Source of the DNA: Actinomycetota bacterium
Lineage (GTDB): Bacteria; Actinomycetota; Actinomycetes; Nanopelagicales; Nanopelagicaceae
Length of the DNA stretch: 52,477 nt
Assembly: GCA_947372965.1 (NCBI GenBank)
Contig: CANBVR010000004.1
Coordinates: 1-52,477 of the forward strand
Reading direction: 5' to 3'
The position numbers were made by a program, and so were the translations under genes. The notes below the pieces were generated by a model, which saw nothing but the letters and a program-made list of their open reading frames with translations, was not told the origin of the DNA and did not search any database. The first letter of the stretch is position 1. Each line of letters begins with the position of its first letter. Of this stretch, positions 25,342-33,862 are shown piece after piece.

Positions 25342-26447
25342 TTCTTGCTTAACTTTCGCCCATATTCACGAAGCGGCTTTTCAATTAGGTAATAAGCCAA
25401 GATAACTGAAATTGCGTTGATGGTAATAATCATTGGAAAGGAATAGTTATTAAATAGTAAGTAAAGGCTCAATGGGGCATGAAGGGCATAAAGAGCGTAG
25501 CCGTAATTTTCTACCTTTGAAATCAATTTTGGAAGTTGTGGCGCTGCCTCAAGTAGGCGAATCAAAGTAGCAAACGCAAATGAAAGGAAAACTAGATTTA
25601 CTTCAACAACAAGAAATTTCTGGGTGCCATTTTGATTAAATGTGTGCCGTAAGAAAATCCACAATCCACCAATGGCAAGAGCTGGGAGAAATAAATAAAG
25701 GGTTTTTATTAAGGAGTGCTTGGAAAATTTTTGCACGACCAGAACGCCGAGCCACCACGGGAGAAGGTAGTTAAGTGGTGAGCCATGGATCCAGAAGGCG
25801 ACAAAATTTGGGTGCACTTGGCCAAGAGCTGCGGTGATTATTGTGAGTATCAACCAGAGGGTAATAATTGTTCCGTACATATAATGAAAAGATCTCTTCA
25901 TTAGCCAGATAAGTATTACTCCATAAATTGCATATAAGCCCATTTCTGCTGCTGCAGTTATGAGTGGTGAATTACCTTGCAGTGCGCAGTTTGGATATCC
26001 AAAAGGTGTAAGGGCGGAAAGTAAAGTTGCCTTGGCCATCACACAGCCAGCGTTCAGATGATTGGTACTTGAAAGCAAGACATTGAGTGGATTGGATTTA
26101 GATAAAGTCCAGAAAACCAAGCCAAATAGAACGCCCAGTAAGTAAATCGGGTAAATACGAAAGAAGCGTCGGATAGCCCAGGCCTTTATGGCTGAAATTG
26201 GAAGTTGTTTTTCCATTTTAAAACTACTTGAAATTACATATCCACTAAGGACTAGAAATCCAATTACGGCCGGGTGAAGTTCACCATTTGATTGCAACTT
26301 GCGAAGGATGGCCATGATCTTGCCAATAATCGGAAGTTTCTGGTGATGTACAACTGCATACCAAGGAACTGTATGAGCAAGAAAAACCCAAAGGGCTAGA
26401 AGGAATCTCAGTACACCGAGATTGCTGCGGTGCTTGGTGCTACTCAT
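25338..26447 (-). CDS. Acyltransferase family 3 membrane protein (OafA/YrhL type)
   Basis: Membrane O-acyltransferase, 369 aa, with about 10 helices. Seen: LGVLRFLLALWVFLAHTVPW near the N-terminus with the catalytic His, GFLVLSGYVISSSF, and RRFFRIYPIYLLGVLFG. These proteins acetylate or succinylate surface sugars. ATG 26447 is chosen because upstream codons lie in sepH and lack similarity. The gene overlaps the sepH end by 8 bp, and SepH sequence carries its GAGG-like ribosome site. Substrate unknown. Confidence 0.88.
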   Translation of the reverse strand: MSSTKHRSNLGVLRFLLALWVFLAHTVPWYAVVHHQKLPIIGKIMAILRKLQSNGELHPAVIGFLVLSGYVISSSFKMEKQLPISAIKAWAIRRFFRIYPIYLLGVLFGLVFWTLSKSNPLNVLLSSTNHLNAGCVMAKATLLSALTPFGYPNCALQGNSPLITAAAEMGLYAIYGVILIWLMKRSFHYMYGTIITLWLILTIITAALGQVHPNFVAFWIHGSPLNYLLPWWLGVLVVQKFSKHSLIKTLYLFLPALAIGGLWIFLRHTFNQNGTQKFLVVEVNLVFLSFAFATLIRLLEAAPQLPKLISKVENYGYALYALHAPLSLYLLFNNYSFPMIITINAISVILAYYLIEKPLREYGRKLSKN

Positions 26448-27294
26448 CCTCGCTCTTGTTGCTTCCGCCACCGAACATAATGTCATCCCATGAAGGAAGT
26501 TTTGGTCTCGTCACAATTCCATCATCCTTTGGATCGGATTCATCTGGAATCTCTAATTCAAGTTCTTCGACCTCTTTTATAAAGTGCTCTTCAACATCAT
26601 CATGCTTAATAGTTATTTCTTCTCGAACTGCCACGAGTCTTGGTGCCGGAGAAGTAGACGGATAAACCAAACCATGGGATGGAGTCTGAGTGCGCGCTGG
26701 CTTTGCTTCCCCTGCGATCCAACGAGCAGAATCATCTAAAGCTGTTAGCACACGATTTGCAGCGCTGAAATTCCAATTTGCGGTAGTTGCGCCCTCGTTA
26801 TTTGGGTAATGCAAAATCAGATTCCAACTTCCATCAATATTCCGATGGGTGTTCCATTCAATCTCATCTAGGTCAACGCCATGTGTCGAAAGTTGATGGG
26901 AAGTGGCCTCTTCTAGAGTAGTCGGTTCACCATTTCTTCGTAGGCCAGCTTTCAAGGCTAGTTCAATTATGTAAGCGCGCTCTTGGAGAATTGGACCAGC
27001 AAATTTTTCAATCTTTTCTTGTGACCAATCAGTGGTACGTGCAATTGCATCGATGGTTTCGCCGGCGCGAAGCCTGGCTTGAATATCTTTGACGGTGAAA
27101 GTTGGAGCTTCTTGCATATTAACAACGGCACTTAAATGAGATTTTGGGGGAGCGCTGATTGTTGCGCGCAGGGTGTCACTAATACGAACGGCATATTTGG
27201 CACCACTGTCATCAACTAGTTCTAAATCAGAACCGTCTTGCGAGCGGCCAACTAGCCGCAAATGCGTTGGGTGGTTTGAAATCTCGTCGCTCAC
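26440..27294 (-). CDS. sepH: Septation protein SepH (DUF3071)
   Basis: Actinobacterial cell-division protein that promotes FtsZ assembly. About 284 aa from GTG 27294. Seen: the N-terminal HLRLVGRSQDGSDLELVDDSGAKY, the helix-turn-helix-like FTVKDIQARLRAGETIDAIA near residue 75, and GPILQERAYI. A variable acidic linker follows, and the conserved tail PSWDDIMFGG lies near residue 272. Domain order matches SepH. It is shorter than the Streptomyces protein (about 340 aa). Start chosen because upstream residues are not conserved. It is divergent from the inositol monophosphatase gene. Confidence 0.92.
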   Translation of the reverse strand: MSDEISNHPTHLRLVGRSQDGSDLELVDDSGAKYAVRISDTLRATISAPPKSHLSAVVNMQEAPTFTVKDIQARLRAGETIDAIARTTDWSQEKIEKFAGPILQERAYIIELALKAGLRRNGEPTTLEEATSHQLSTHGVDLDEIEWNTHRNIDGSWNLILHYPNNEGATTANWNFSAANRVLTALDDSARWIAGEAKPARTQTPSHGLVYPSTSPAPRLVAVREEITIKHDDVEEHFIKEVEELELEIPDESDPKDDGIVTRPKLPSWDDIMFGGGSNKSEDE

Positions 27295-27355
27295 ATGGCC
27301 AAGAGTGCCACAGTGGCAGGGCAAATTCAGGTAGGCAAGGTGGTTAGATTCTCAT

Positions 27356-28129
27356 ATGGATCAAAAACTCAAGAGTGAACTCCTGGAATTGGCCGTTGCG
27401 ATTGCCAAGGAGGCGGGGGCGCTTCTCTCGCAGAGGCCAGAGGTTTTTGACCTGGAGACCAAGAGTTCTGCGATCGATTTTGCTACCCAGATGGACCTAG
27501 CAAGTGAAAAATTAATTGTTTCTAAATTACTTGCCAAGCGACCAGACGATGGAATTATCGCCGAAGAAGGTTCGGCAGTTATTTCCAAATCTGGTGTCAC
27601 GTGGGTTATTGACCCGCTCGATGGCACGGTTAATTATTTCTATGGAATTGCTGGATGGAATGTAAGTATTGCTGCAAAGGATTGCGATGGCGTTCAAGTC
27701 GGGGTGGTTTATGCACCTTCGATCAATGCACTTTGGACTGCCACGAAAGATAATGGCGCAACCTTGAACGGAATAAAAATAAGTTGTAACGACCCAGTAA
27801 CTTTGGATCGAGCGCTAATTGCAACTGGTTTTTCATACGACATGGCTGATCGCAAATCGCAGGCGGAGCTTGTTTCAAAATTAATTGAAAGTGTCCGCGA
27901 TATAAGGCGGTTGGGTGCTGGTGCGGCCGATCTCTGTTTAGTTGCAACCGGTCGCTTGGATGCTTTTTACGAACTTGGGTTAAAAGAGTGGGACATTGCA
28001 GCCGGTGGATTAATCGCAGAAGAAGCGGGCGCCTTAGTCACAGGTCGAAATGGTGGCCCGGCCGGCCTGGAAATGGTCATTGCCGCCGGACCAGCCCTCC
28101 ATGCCAAATTAGTGGCAATCATCGGGTAA
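27356..28129 (+). CDS. Inositol monophosphatase family protein
   Basis: Mg-dependent, Li-sensitive type phosphatase, 257 aa. Metal-binding motifs: IIAEEG near residue 63, WVIDPLDGTVNY near residue 83, and WDIAAGGLIAEEAG near residue 210. It could act on inositol phosphate, histidinol phosphate, fructose 1,6-bisphosphate or PAP; sequence alone does not decide. Start ATG 27356 follows TAGATT by 5 nt, close to leaderless. In actinobacteria a homologue beside sepH is common. Confidence 0.9.
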   Translation: MDQKLKSELLELAVAIAKEAGALLSQRPEVFDLETKSSAIDFATQMDLASEKLIVSKLLAKRPDDGIIAEEGSAVISKSGVTWVIDPLDGTVNYFYGIAGWNVSIAAKDCDGVQVGVVYAPSINALWTATKDNGATLNGIKISCNDPVTLDRALIATGFSYDMADRKSQAELVSKLIESVRDIRRLGAGAADLCLVATGRLDAFYELGLKEWDIAAGGLIAEEAGALVTGRNGGPAGLEMVIAAGPALHAKLVAIIG

Positions 28130-28159
28130 CTCTGCGCAAATAGGGGCCATTTAGGCTGA

Positions 28160-28190
28160 TTGGCTCAAAGGGCCACGCCTATGGCAAGAT
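28160..28190 (+). promoter_or_regulatory. Candidate rplS promoter
   Basis: TTGGCT (28160-28165) and TGG-CAAGAT (hexamer 28185-28190) with a 19-bp spacer predict a start near 28197. The spacer is long; the TGG before the hexamer may act as an extended -10. Confidence 0.4.
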
Positions 28191-28196
28191 ACGACA

Positions 28197-28275
28197 CCTG
28201 CCGAGATATTTCGGCCACCTTGCTCGAAATTGCTCGATACTTTTCAAGCAAGAAATTAGATGAATAGGAAACGCT
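28197..28275 (+). ncRNA. Candidate structured leader of rplS
   Basis: About 80 nt of predicted untranslated RNA. It contains a small stem GCCGA / TCGGC near 28199-28215 and a larger one, CTTGCTCGAA (28219-28228) with TTCAAGCAAG (28243-28252), 10 bp with one mismatch. The loop repeats TTGCTCGA from the 5' arm. It ends 24 nt before the ATG. Ribosomal-protein genes often carry autoregulatory leaders, and L19 leaders are known in other phyla, but I do not recognise this one. Confidence 0.4.
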
Positions 28276-28788
28276 ATGAACGTGTTAGACGCAGTTGATG
28301 CTGCATCACTTCGCTCGGATATCCCAACTTTTCGCTCTGGGGACGAGATCAAGATTCACGTTCGCGTTATCGAAGGTAACAAGAGTCGTATCCAGGTATT
28401 CCAAGGAATCATCATTCGCCGTCAAGGTTCTGGCGTTCGCGAGACCTTCACAATCCGCAAGCTTTCATACGGTGTCGGAGTAGAACGTACCTTCCCACTT
28501 CACACACCAGTTATCGAGAAGTACGAAATCGTACGTCGCGGCGATGTTCGTCGCGCAAAGCTTTATTACCTACGCGATCTTCGCGGTAAGGCTTCAAAGA
28601 TTAAAGAGCGTCGTGGCGCCAACAATGAATTCATTCAAGAAGAAGTTGTTGCAGCAAAGCCAGCAGCTGTAAAGGTTGAAGCACCGGTCGAAAGCGCACC
28701 CGTTGCGCAGGCAGTTGTAGAGACTCCAGTTGATGCGGCCGTCGAGACCGTAACTGTTGTCGAGCCTGAGACAACTCCAGAAGCTTAA
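28276..28788 (+). CDS. rplS: 50S ribosomal protein L19 with an extended acidic C-terminus
   Basis: Large-subunit protein at the 30S-50S interface. Residues 1-115 are standard L19 ([66 protein letters not shown]). Residues 116-170 form an Ala/Val/Pro/Glu-rich tail ([18 protein letters not shown]...) not found in typical L19 of about 115 aa. Start ATG has AGGAAA about 6 nt upstream. It heads a likely operon with lepB, 24 bp downstream. Confidence 0.97.
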   Translation: MNVLDAVDAASLRSDIPTFRSGDEIKIHVRVIEGNKSRIQVFQGIIIRRQGSGVRETFTIRKLSYGVGVERTFPLHTPVIEKYEIVRRGDVRRAKLYYLRDLRGKASKIKERRGANNEFIQEEVVAAKPAAVKVEAPVESAPVAQAVVETPVDAAVETVTVVEPETTPEA

Positions 28789-28812
28789 ATAACTTCTCAA
28801 GAACCGAAGTCG

Positions 28813-29487
28813 ATGCCTAAAAAGGGTTCGCTTTTGCGCGAAGTCCCAATAATTATCGTTGCCGCCTTGGTGGTTTCGGTATTAGTAAAAACATTCTTAA
28901 TTCATTTCTTTTTCATTCCATCCGGTTCGATGGAAAATACTCTCCAAGTTGGCGACCGCATTGCAGTAAACAAGCTTGCAAGCTACTTCAGTGATATCAA
29001 GCGCGGGGAAGTTGTTGTATTTCGCGATCCTGATGGTTGGCTTGGCGCGGCCCCAACAAGTAATGGCCCAAAGGTAATTGAAAAAGTTAAAGGTGCACTT
29101 GTAAGTGTTGGAGTGTTGCCAGACCCAGCAAAGCAATATTTAATTAAACGTGTAGTCGGCGTTGGTGGCGATCACGTTGTTTGTTGCGATAAAAAAGGTT
29201 TTCTACAAGTAAATGGTGTTTCCGTCTCCGAACCTTATATTTACACCGGAAACAAACCAAGTGATTCCAATTTTGATGTCACAGTTCCAAAGGGCGATAT
29301 CTGGGTTATGGGAGATCACCGCGGCGCAAGTGCAGATTCAAGATTCCACACTTCTGATGCACACAAGGGAATGGTTCCGCTTTCAAATGTGGTTGGTCGA
29401 GCAACATTTGTTGTCTGGCCTTTTAACCACATCAAATTCCTAAGTGTTGGCCACGATTTATCAAAGGTTGCTTTCAACCTCAAGTAA
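28813..29487 (+). CDS. lepB: Signal peptidase I
   Basis: Removes signal peptides from exported proteins. 224 aa. One N-terminal membrane helix (residues 12-34) is followed by catalytic Ser39 in PSGSMENTL, the general-base Lys in LIKRVVGVGGD near residue 114, and box E GDHRGASADSR near residue 165. A short insertion with two adjacent Cys (VVCCDKKG) lies after the Lys box. The stop codon is immediately followed by the rnhB ATG, implying translational coupling. Confidence 0.96.
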   Translation: MPKKGSLLREVPIIIVAALVVSVLVKTFLIHFFFIPSGSMENTLQVGDRIAVNKLASYFSDIKRGEVVVFRDPDGWLGAAPTSNGPKVIEKVKGALVSVGVLPDPAKQYLIKRVVGVGGDHVVCCDKKGFLQVNGVSVSEPYIYTGNKPSDSNFDVTVPKGDIWVMGDHRGASADSRFHTSDAHKGMVPLSNVVGRATFVVWPFNHIKFLSVGHDLSKVAFNLK

Positions 29488-30093
29488 ATGGCAGTTATAG
29501 AAAAGACGCTACTTGAATCGGGCATAACAAAGATCGCAGGCGTTGATGAGGCCGGGCGTGGACCTTGTGCTGGACCACTGGTTGTCGCCGCAGTAATTCT
29601 CAAAGATCCATTTTCCTCAGAGTTAAGCAAAGTTCGCGACTCAAAGGAGTTGACGGAGAAAGTTCGGGAAGAGCTTTTCGAAGTCATCAAGGAACAATCT
29701 CTTTCCTATTCGATAATTGAAATCTGCGTTGAAGAGTTAGATCGCCTCGGGCTTCATAAATCGAATCTCGAAGGAATGCGGCGAGCAGTAGGTTCACTGA
29801 AAGAAGTTCCAGAATATGTGCTTACAGATGGCTATCCAATCCAAGGTTTAGAGATGCCAAATCTCGCAGTTTGGAAAGGTGATCAAGTCGCAATTTCAAT
29901 CAGTGCGGCCTCGATTTTGGCCAAGGTATATCGGGATCGTGAACTCGTTAAGTTAGACGCGTTGTACCCAGGTTATGGACTGGCCAAACACAAGGGCTAC
30001 ATCACCGCAGTACACACCAAAGCGCTAAAAGAGCTTGGCGTAACGAGCATTCATCGTAAATCTTTCGCAAATATCCAAGCGCTCTTAAAGTAA
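29488..30093 (+). CDS. rnhB: Ribonuclease HII
   Basis: Cuts RNA in RNA-DNA hybrids and at single ribonucleotides. 201 aa. Catalytic acids appear in GVDEAGRGPCAGP near residue 18 (Asp-Glu) and DSKELTEKVRE, then VLTDGYPI and the Asp in AKVYRDREL; the GYGLAKHKGY motif follows. Zero spacing from lepB. After it, an 81-bp gap leads to yraN; the DUF2469 gene usually lying between rnhB and yraN in other actinobacteria is missing. Confidence 0.96.
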   Translation: MAVIEKTLLESGITKIAGVDEAGRGPCAGPLVVAAVILKDPFSSELSKVRDSKELTEKVREELFEVIKEQSLSYSIIEICVEELDRLGLHKSNLEGMRRAVGSLKEVPEYVLTDGYPIQGLEMPNLAVWKGDQVAISISAASILAKVYRDRELVKLDALYPGYGLAKHKGYITAVHTKALKELGVTSIHRKSFANIQALLK

Positions 30094-30174
30094 ATATCAA
30101 CAGCTCTTTACTGTTAACAGAGGCTGGCTCACTTCTGATCTAAATAAGGCAAAAGCAATAAGTTCAGCCACCTT

Positions 30175-30534
30175 ATGGGAAGTAAACAAAAACTCGGTGC
30201 ACGTGGCGAGGAAGTTGTTGCGCGCTATTTAGTCGAAAGAAAATATGAAATTCTTGATAGAAATTGGCGGATAAAGGGCGGGGAATTAGATCTTGTTGCG
30301 ATCTCTGAATTTGGAGTGATTGCCTTTGCGGAAGTTAAAACTCGGAGCAGCCTTACATATGGTCATCCCCTAGAAGCAATTACGAGGGATAAGGCTTATC
30401 GACTTCAACGACTAGCCCTTGCCTGGCTAGCAGTCCATCATAAGTGGGGCTTTGAATATCGAATCGATTGCGCCGCGGTAATTGTTAAAGATGGAATCAA
30501 ATTTGAAATTGATTACAGGGCGGCGGTTCTCTAG
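30175..30534 (+). CDS. yraN: YraN/UPF0102 family endonuclease-like protein
   Basis: Small PD-(D/E)xK-fold protein, 119 aa. Seen: GARGEEVVARYLVERKYEILDRNWR, GGELDLVA, and FAEVKTRSS with the core Asp, Glu and Lys. These match the nuclease signature, but the cellular role is not established. It overlaps the next start by 1 bp. A palindromic CTGTTAACAG lies near 30112 in the upstream gap. Confidence 0.93.
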   Translation: MGSKQKLGARGEEVVARYLVERKYEILDRNWRIKGGELDLVAISEFGVIAFAEVKTRSSLTYGHPLEAITRDKAYRLQRLALAWLAVHHKWGFEYRIDCAAVIVKDGIKFEIDYRAAVL

Positions 30535-32060
30535 TGGCACTTGCAATAACAAATTGCGTTGCGCTAACGGGATTGGCTGGGAATTTAATTCAGGTCGAAG
30601 TCGACATCTCTGAAGGTTTGCCAGGATTTACGCTTCTAGGGTTGCCTGATGCTGCCCTTTCGGAATCTCGTGAGCGAGTTCGTGCTGCTGTAATAAATAG
30701 TGGTGAGATTTGGCCTAATCGAAAAATTACCGTTTCACTTTCACCGGCATGGCTGCCAAAAAGTGGTTCGGGTTTTGATCTACCTATTGCAATAGCCCTT
30801 TTAGGCGCGCAAGGTTTATTGCCCTCAGAGAGTTTGGAATCCTGGGCCTACCTTGGCGAACTTTCACTTGAAGGAAACGTTCGTGAGTTGCGAGGGGTCC
30901 TGCCAGCCGTACTCGCTGCCAAAAAATTTGGCGTAACTCGAATCCTTGTCCCAGCAAAGAATTACTTCGAGGCCAACTGTGTAACAGGGATTGAAGTGAT
31001 TGGAGTAAACGATTTAAGAGAAGTTATCAACTTACTTCGCCACGGAGTAGCACCACCCGAAATTTTAGCGCCGCATTCAAACTTCAATTCTGAGTCATCG
31101 TTAGATTTGCAAGATGTTGCAGGTCAACTTCTTCCACGTAGAGCCCTTGAAATTAGCGCTATTGGTGGTCACCACCTACTTTTTATCGGTCCGCCAGGTA
31201 CTGGAAAAACTATGCTGGCCGAGAGAATTCCATCAATACTTCCGCAACTTACGCCCGAATCTGCGCTGGAAGTAACTGCAATTCATTCCGTAGCTGGGAA
31301 CTTAAATAATCGATCACTTCTATCTAACCTGCCACCATTTGTTTCTCCTCACCACACAACAACATCAGCAGCGATGGTTGGTGGGGGATCGCACATCATT
31401 AAACCCGGAGCAACTTCGCTGGCGCACCATGGAATTCTCTTTATTGATGAGGCGCCAGAATGTGCACGAGGAGTACTTGACTCACTTCGTCAACCGCTTG
31501 AATCGGGATCAGTCACAATTTCAAGATCAATCGGGTCTATAACTTATCCTGCAAGATTTATGTTGGTACTTGCGGCAAACCCCTGTCCTTGTGGAAAGTA
31601 CAGTGGCAAATCTCGCGGTTGTAGCTGTTCACAACTTTCAATCAGAAGGTATTTACAAAAACTTTCAGGTCCACTTCTCGATCGAATAGATATTCGCGTA
31701 TATGTCGAACCACCTTCACGTGTCGAAATGGCAAGCGAAGAGTTAGGCGAGTCAAGTCAAGATGTGAGAAAACGAGTGGAAATTGCAAGATCAATTGCTT
31801 TGGAGAGGTTTGCAAAGTCGAGTTGGCAGTTAAATTCGCAAATCCCTCCCGAAGCGCTTCGCAAACAATTTCGAGCCGCCAAGGCTGGAATGAATCTTCT
31901 TAATATTGAACTGGAGAAGGAGCGGATTAGTGCTCGAGGTTTCCATAAAGTCTTGCGAGTCGCGTGGAGTATCGCTGATAGTGCTGGGCATGTAGTTCCA
32001 GATGAAAGTGATGTGGCCGAGGCATATGGATTGCGCGAGGGGTTGGAATTCTTAGGGTGA
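30534..32060 (+). CDS. YifB family Mg-chelatase-like AAA ATPase (ComM)
   Basis: Hexameric AAA+ protein, 508 aa, of the ComM/YifB family, which in other bacteria aids branch migration during natural transformation. Seen: the N-terminal Lon-protease-like fold (ALTGLAGNLIQVEVDISEGLP), DLPIAIALL, Walker A IGPPGTGKTMLAERIP near residue 218, Walker B ILFIDEAPE near residue 300, and a Cys cluster in NPCPCGKYSGKSRGCSC typical of the family. GTG start overlaps the yraN stop. It is coupled to dprA, another transformation gene. Confidence 0.95.
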   Translation: MALAITNCVALTGLAGNLIQVEVDISEGLPGFTLLGLPDAALSESRERVRAAVINSGEIWPNRKITVSLSPAWLPKSGSGFDLPIAIALLGAQGLLPSESLESWAYLGELSLEGNVRELRGVLPAVLAAKKFGVTRILVPAKNYFEANCVTGIEVIGVNDLREVINLLRHGVAPPEILAPHSNFNSESSLDLQDVAGQLLPRRALEISAIGGHHLLFIGPPGTGKTMLAERIPSILPQLTPESALEVTAIHSVAGNLNNRSLLSNLPPFVSPHHTTTSAAMVGGGSHIIKPGATSLAHHGILFIDEAPECARGVLDSLRQPLESGSVTISRSIGSITYPARFMLVLAANPCPCGKYSGKSRGCSCSQLSIRRYLQKLSGPLLDRIDIRVYVEPPSRVEMASEELGESSQDVRKRVEIARSIALERFAKSSWQLNSQIPPEALRKQFRAAKAGMNLLNIELEKERISARGFHKVLRVAWSIADSAGHVVPDESDVAEAYGLREGLEFLG

Positions 32061-32938
32061 GTAACGAATTAACTGCACGTGCGGAATTATTCGCCGCAAT
32101 AGAGGGCGGCTCCATATTCTGGGCTAACGAGATCGTCAAAAGGGGCGCCGCCGATGTAAAGGAGCGAATCCTTGAAAATGCTTATTCCGATACCAAAAAC
32201 TCTGGTGAAAAAATTCATTCTCGACTTAAGAGTATTTGTGGCGAGGAGGTATTAGAAGAGATTGCTAAGGCGCAAGGAAGTTTCATAACACCGAGCGATC
32301 ATGATTGGCCAAAACAGTTGATGGAATTAAGTTCACCACCAATTGGTTTGATAATTAAAGGAAACCGCGAAGCGATTGGCGAATTGGGAGAGTCAATTTC
32401 CATAGTTGGAACTCGCAATCCAACTTCATATGGAACGCGCATTGCTGGAGATTTTGCCGCTGGTTTAGCTGATAGGCAGTGGCTTGTAGTGAGCGGAGGG
32501 GCTTTTGGAATTGATGCAGCTGCTCACAAGGGATCTCTCGCGGCGGAGGGAACGACCATTGCAATTCTCGGCGCCGGGATCAGTAAAAGCTATCCAAGTA
32601 GCCACGAGAAACTCTTCAATGAAATTTGTGAAACCGGGCTTTTGATTTCAGAGGTGATGCCGCAAGTACCAGCACTACCTTTTAGATTTTTAACTAGAAA
32701 TAGATTGATAGCGGCGCTAAGTAAAGCCACCTTAGTTGTAGAAGCCGCCTATCGAAGCGGCTCGCTACGAACTGCGCGCGATGCCGCCGAGATATTCCGC
32801 CCTGTAATGGCGGTTCCGGGACCTATTAACGTGCCAACAAGTGAAGGGTGTCATCGATTGATCACAGAACGATGCGCTGAATTAGTTTCGAGTGTAAGCG
32901 ATATCTTGGAATTGGTAATGCCACTGGCAGTTGAGTGA
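32057..32938 (+). CDS. dprA: DNA-processing protein DprA
   Basis: Binds incoming single-stranded DNA and loads RecA. 293 aa. The Rossmann-like DprA core is complete (SIVGTRNPTSYGTRIAGDFAAGLA, VSGGAFGIDAAAHKGSL, ISEVMPQVPALPFRFLTRNRLIAAL, GSLRTARDAAEIFRPVMAVPG). It lacks the C-terminal winged helix found in many actinobacterial DprA of 370-400 aa. Its GTG overlaps the yifB stop by 4 bp. The yifB-dprA pair suggests DNA uptake ability, but no pilus or ComEC genes are in the window. Confidence 0.95.
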   Translation: MSNELTARAELFAAIEGGSIFWANEIVKRGAADVKERILENAYSDTKNSGEKIHSRLKSICGEEVLEEIAKAQGSFITPSDHDWPKQLMELSSPPIGLIIKGNREAIGELGESISIVGTRNPTSYGTRIAGDFAAGLADRQWLVVSGGAFGIDAAAHKGSLAAEGTTIAILGAGISKSYPSSHEKLFNEICETGLLISEVMPQVPALPFRFLTRNRLIAALSKATLVVEAAYRSGSLRTARDAAEIFRPVMAVPGPINVPTSEGCHRLITERCAELVSSVSDILELVMPLAVE

Positions 32939-32950
32939 GAGAATTAACCA

Positions 32951-33862
32951 ATGAGTGCAGAACATAAAGCCGGCTTTGTTGCCATTATTGGCCGCCCAAA
33001 TGTTGGTAAGTCCACTCTGGTGAATGCCTTGGTTGGGAAGAAGATTGTTATTACTTCACACCACCCAAACACAACTAGAAATCCAATACGCGGAATAATT
33101 TCGCGACCAGAATTTCAAATGATTGTTGTAGACACCCCAGGTGTTCACAAGCCAAAAACTCTACTTGGCTCAAGACTTAATGAGATGGTTACCGAAAACC
33201 TTGAATCGGTTGATGCAGTAGTTATTTGTATTCCTGCTGACGAGGAAATTGGCCATGGGGATGAATTTATCGCTCGAGCTGTTGCAAAACAACGAAATGT
33301 ATTTATTGCAGTCACAAAGGTAGACCGCGTTAAAAAGGAAGAATTGATGGTTCAACTCTCAGCCGTTAATGATTTTGCGGCGAAGGTTGGCTTGCAGATT
33401 GCCGAGATTGTCCCTATTTCAGCAAAGCTTGAAGAGCAGACCGAATTACTTCTTGATTTGCTATCAAGCAAATTACCAATTTCACCTTCCCTTTATCCAG
33501 AAGATATCTCAACCGATCAGGCTGTCGAGTTAACGATTACCGAATTGATTCGCGAGGCGGCAATAGAAGAACTTTACGAAGAGGTTCCGCACTCGGTTGT
33601 AATCACCGTTGATGAAATGTCCAAGCGTGAAGGAAAAGATTTCTATGACATTCACGTGACATTGCACGTAGAGCGGGATAGTCAGAAATCAATCATTATC
33701 GGACCACAAGGCTCACGCCTAAAGGCGATCGGAATGCGCGCACGTGGCTCGGTGGAAAACTTTCTAGGTGCTAAGTGTTATCTAGGAATACATGTAAAGG
33801 TAAGTAAAGAATGGCAACGAGATGCCAAAGCGCTCAAGAAACTTGGATTTACAGAGAAGTAG
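32951..33862 (+). CDS. era: GTPase Era
   Basis: Ribosome-assembly GTPase acting on the 30S subunit. 303 aa. G1 GRPNVGKS near residue 14, G2 TTRNPIRG, G3 DTPGVHKP, G4 TKVD, and the C-terminal KH domain with IIGPQGSRLKAIGMRARG. Start ATG 32951, 12 bp after dprA. Its 3' end overlaps the convergent DMT transporter gene by 14 bp. Confidence 0.96.
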   Translation: MSAEHKAGFVAIIGRPNVGKSTLVNALVGKKIVITSHHPNTTRNPIRGIISRPEFQMIVVDTPGVHKPKTLLGSRLNEMVTENLESVDAVVICIPADEEIGHGDEFIARAVAKQRNVFIAVTKVDRVKKEELMVQLSAVNDFAAKVGLQIAEIVPISAKLEEQTELLLDLLSSKLPISPSLYPEDISTDQAVELTITELIREAAIEELYEEVPHSVVITVDEMSKREGKDFYDIHVTLHVERDSQKSIIIGPQGSRLKAIGMRARGSVENFLGAKCYLGIHVKVSKEWQRDAKALKKLGFTEK

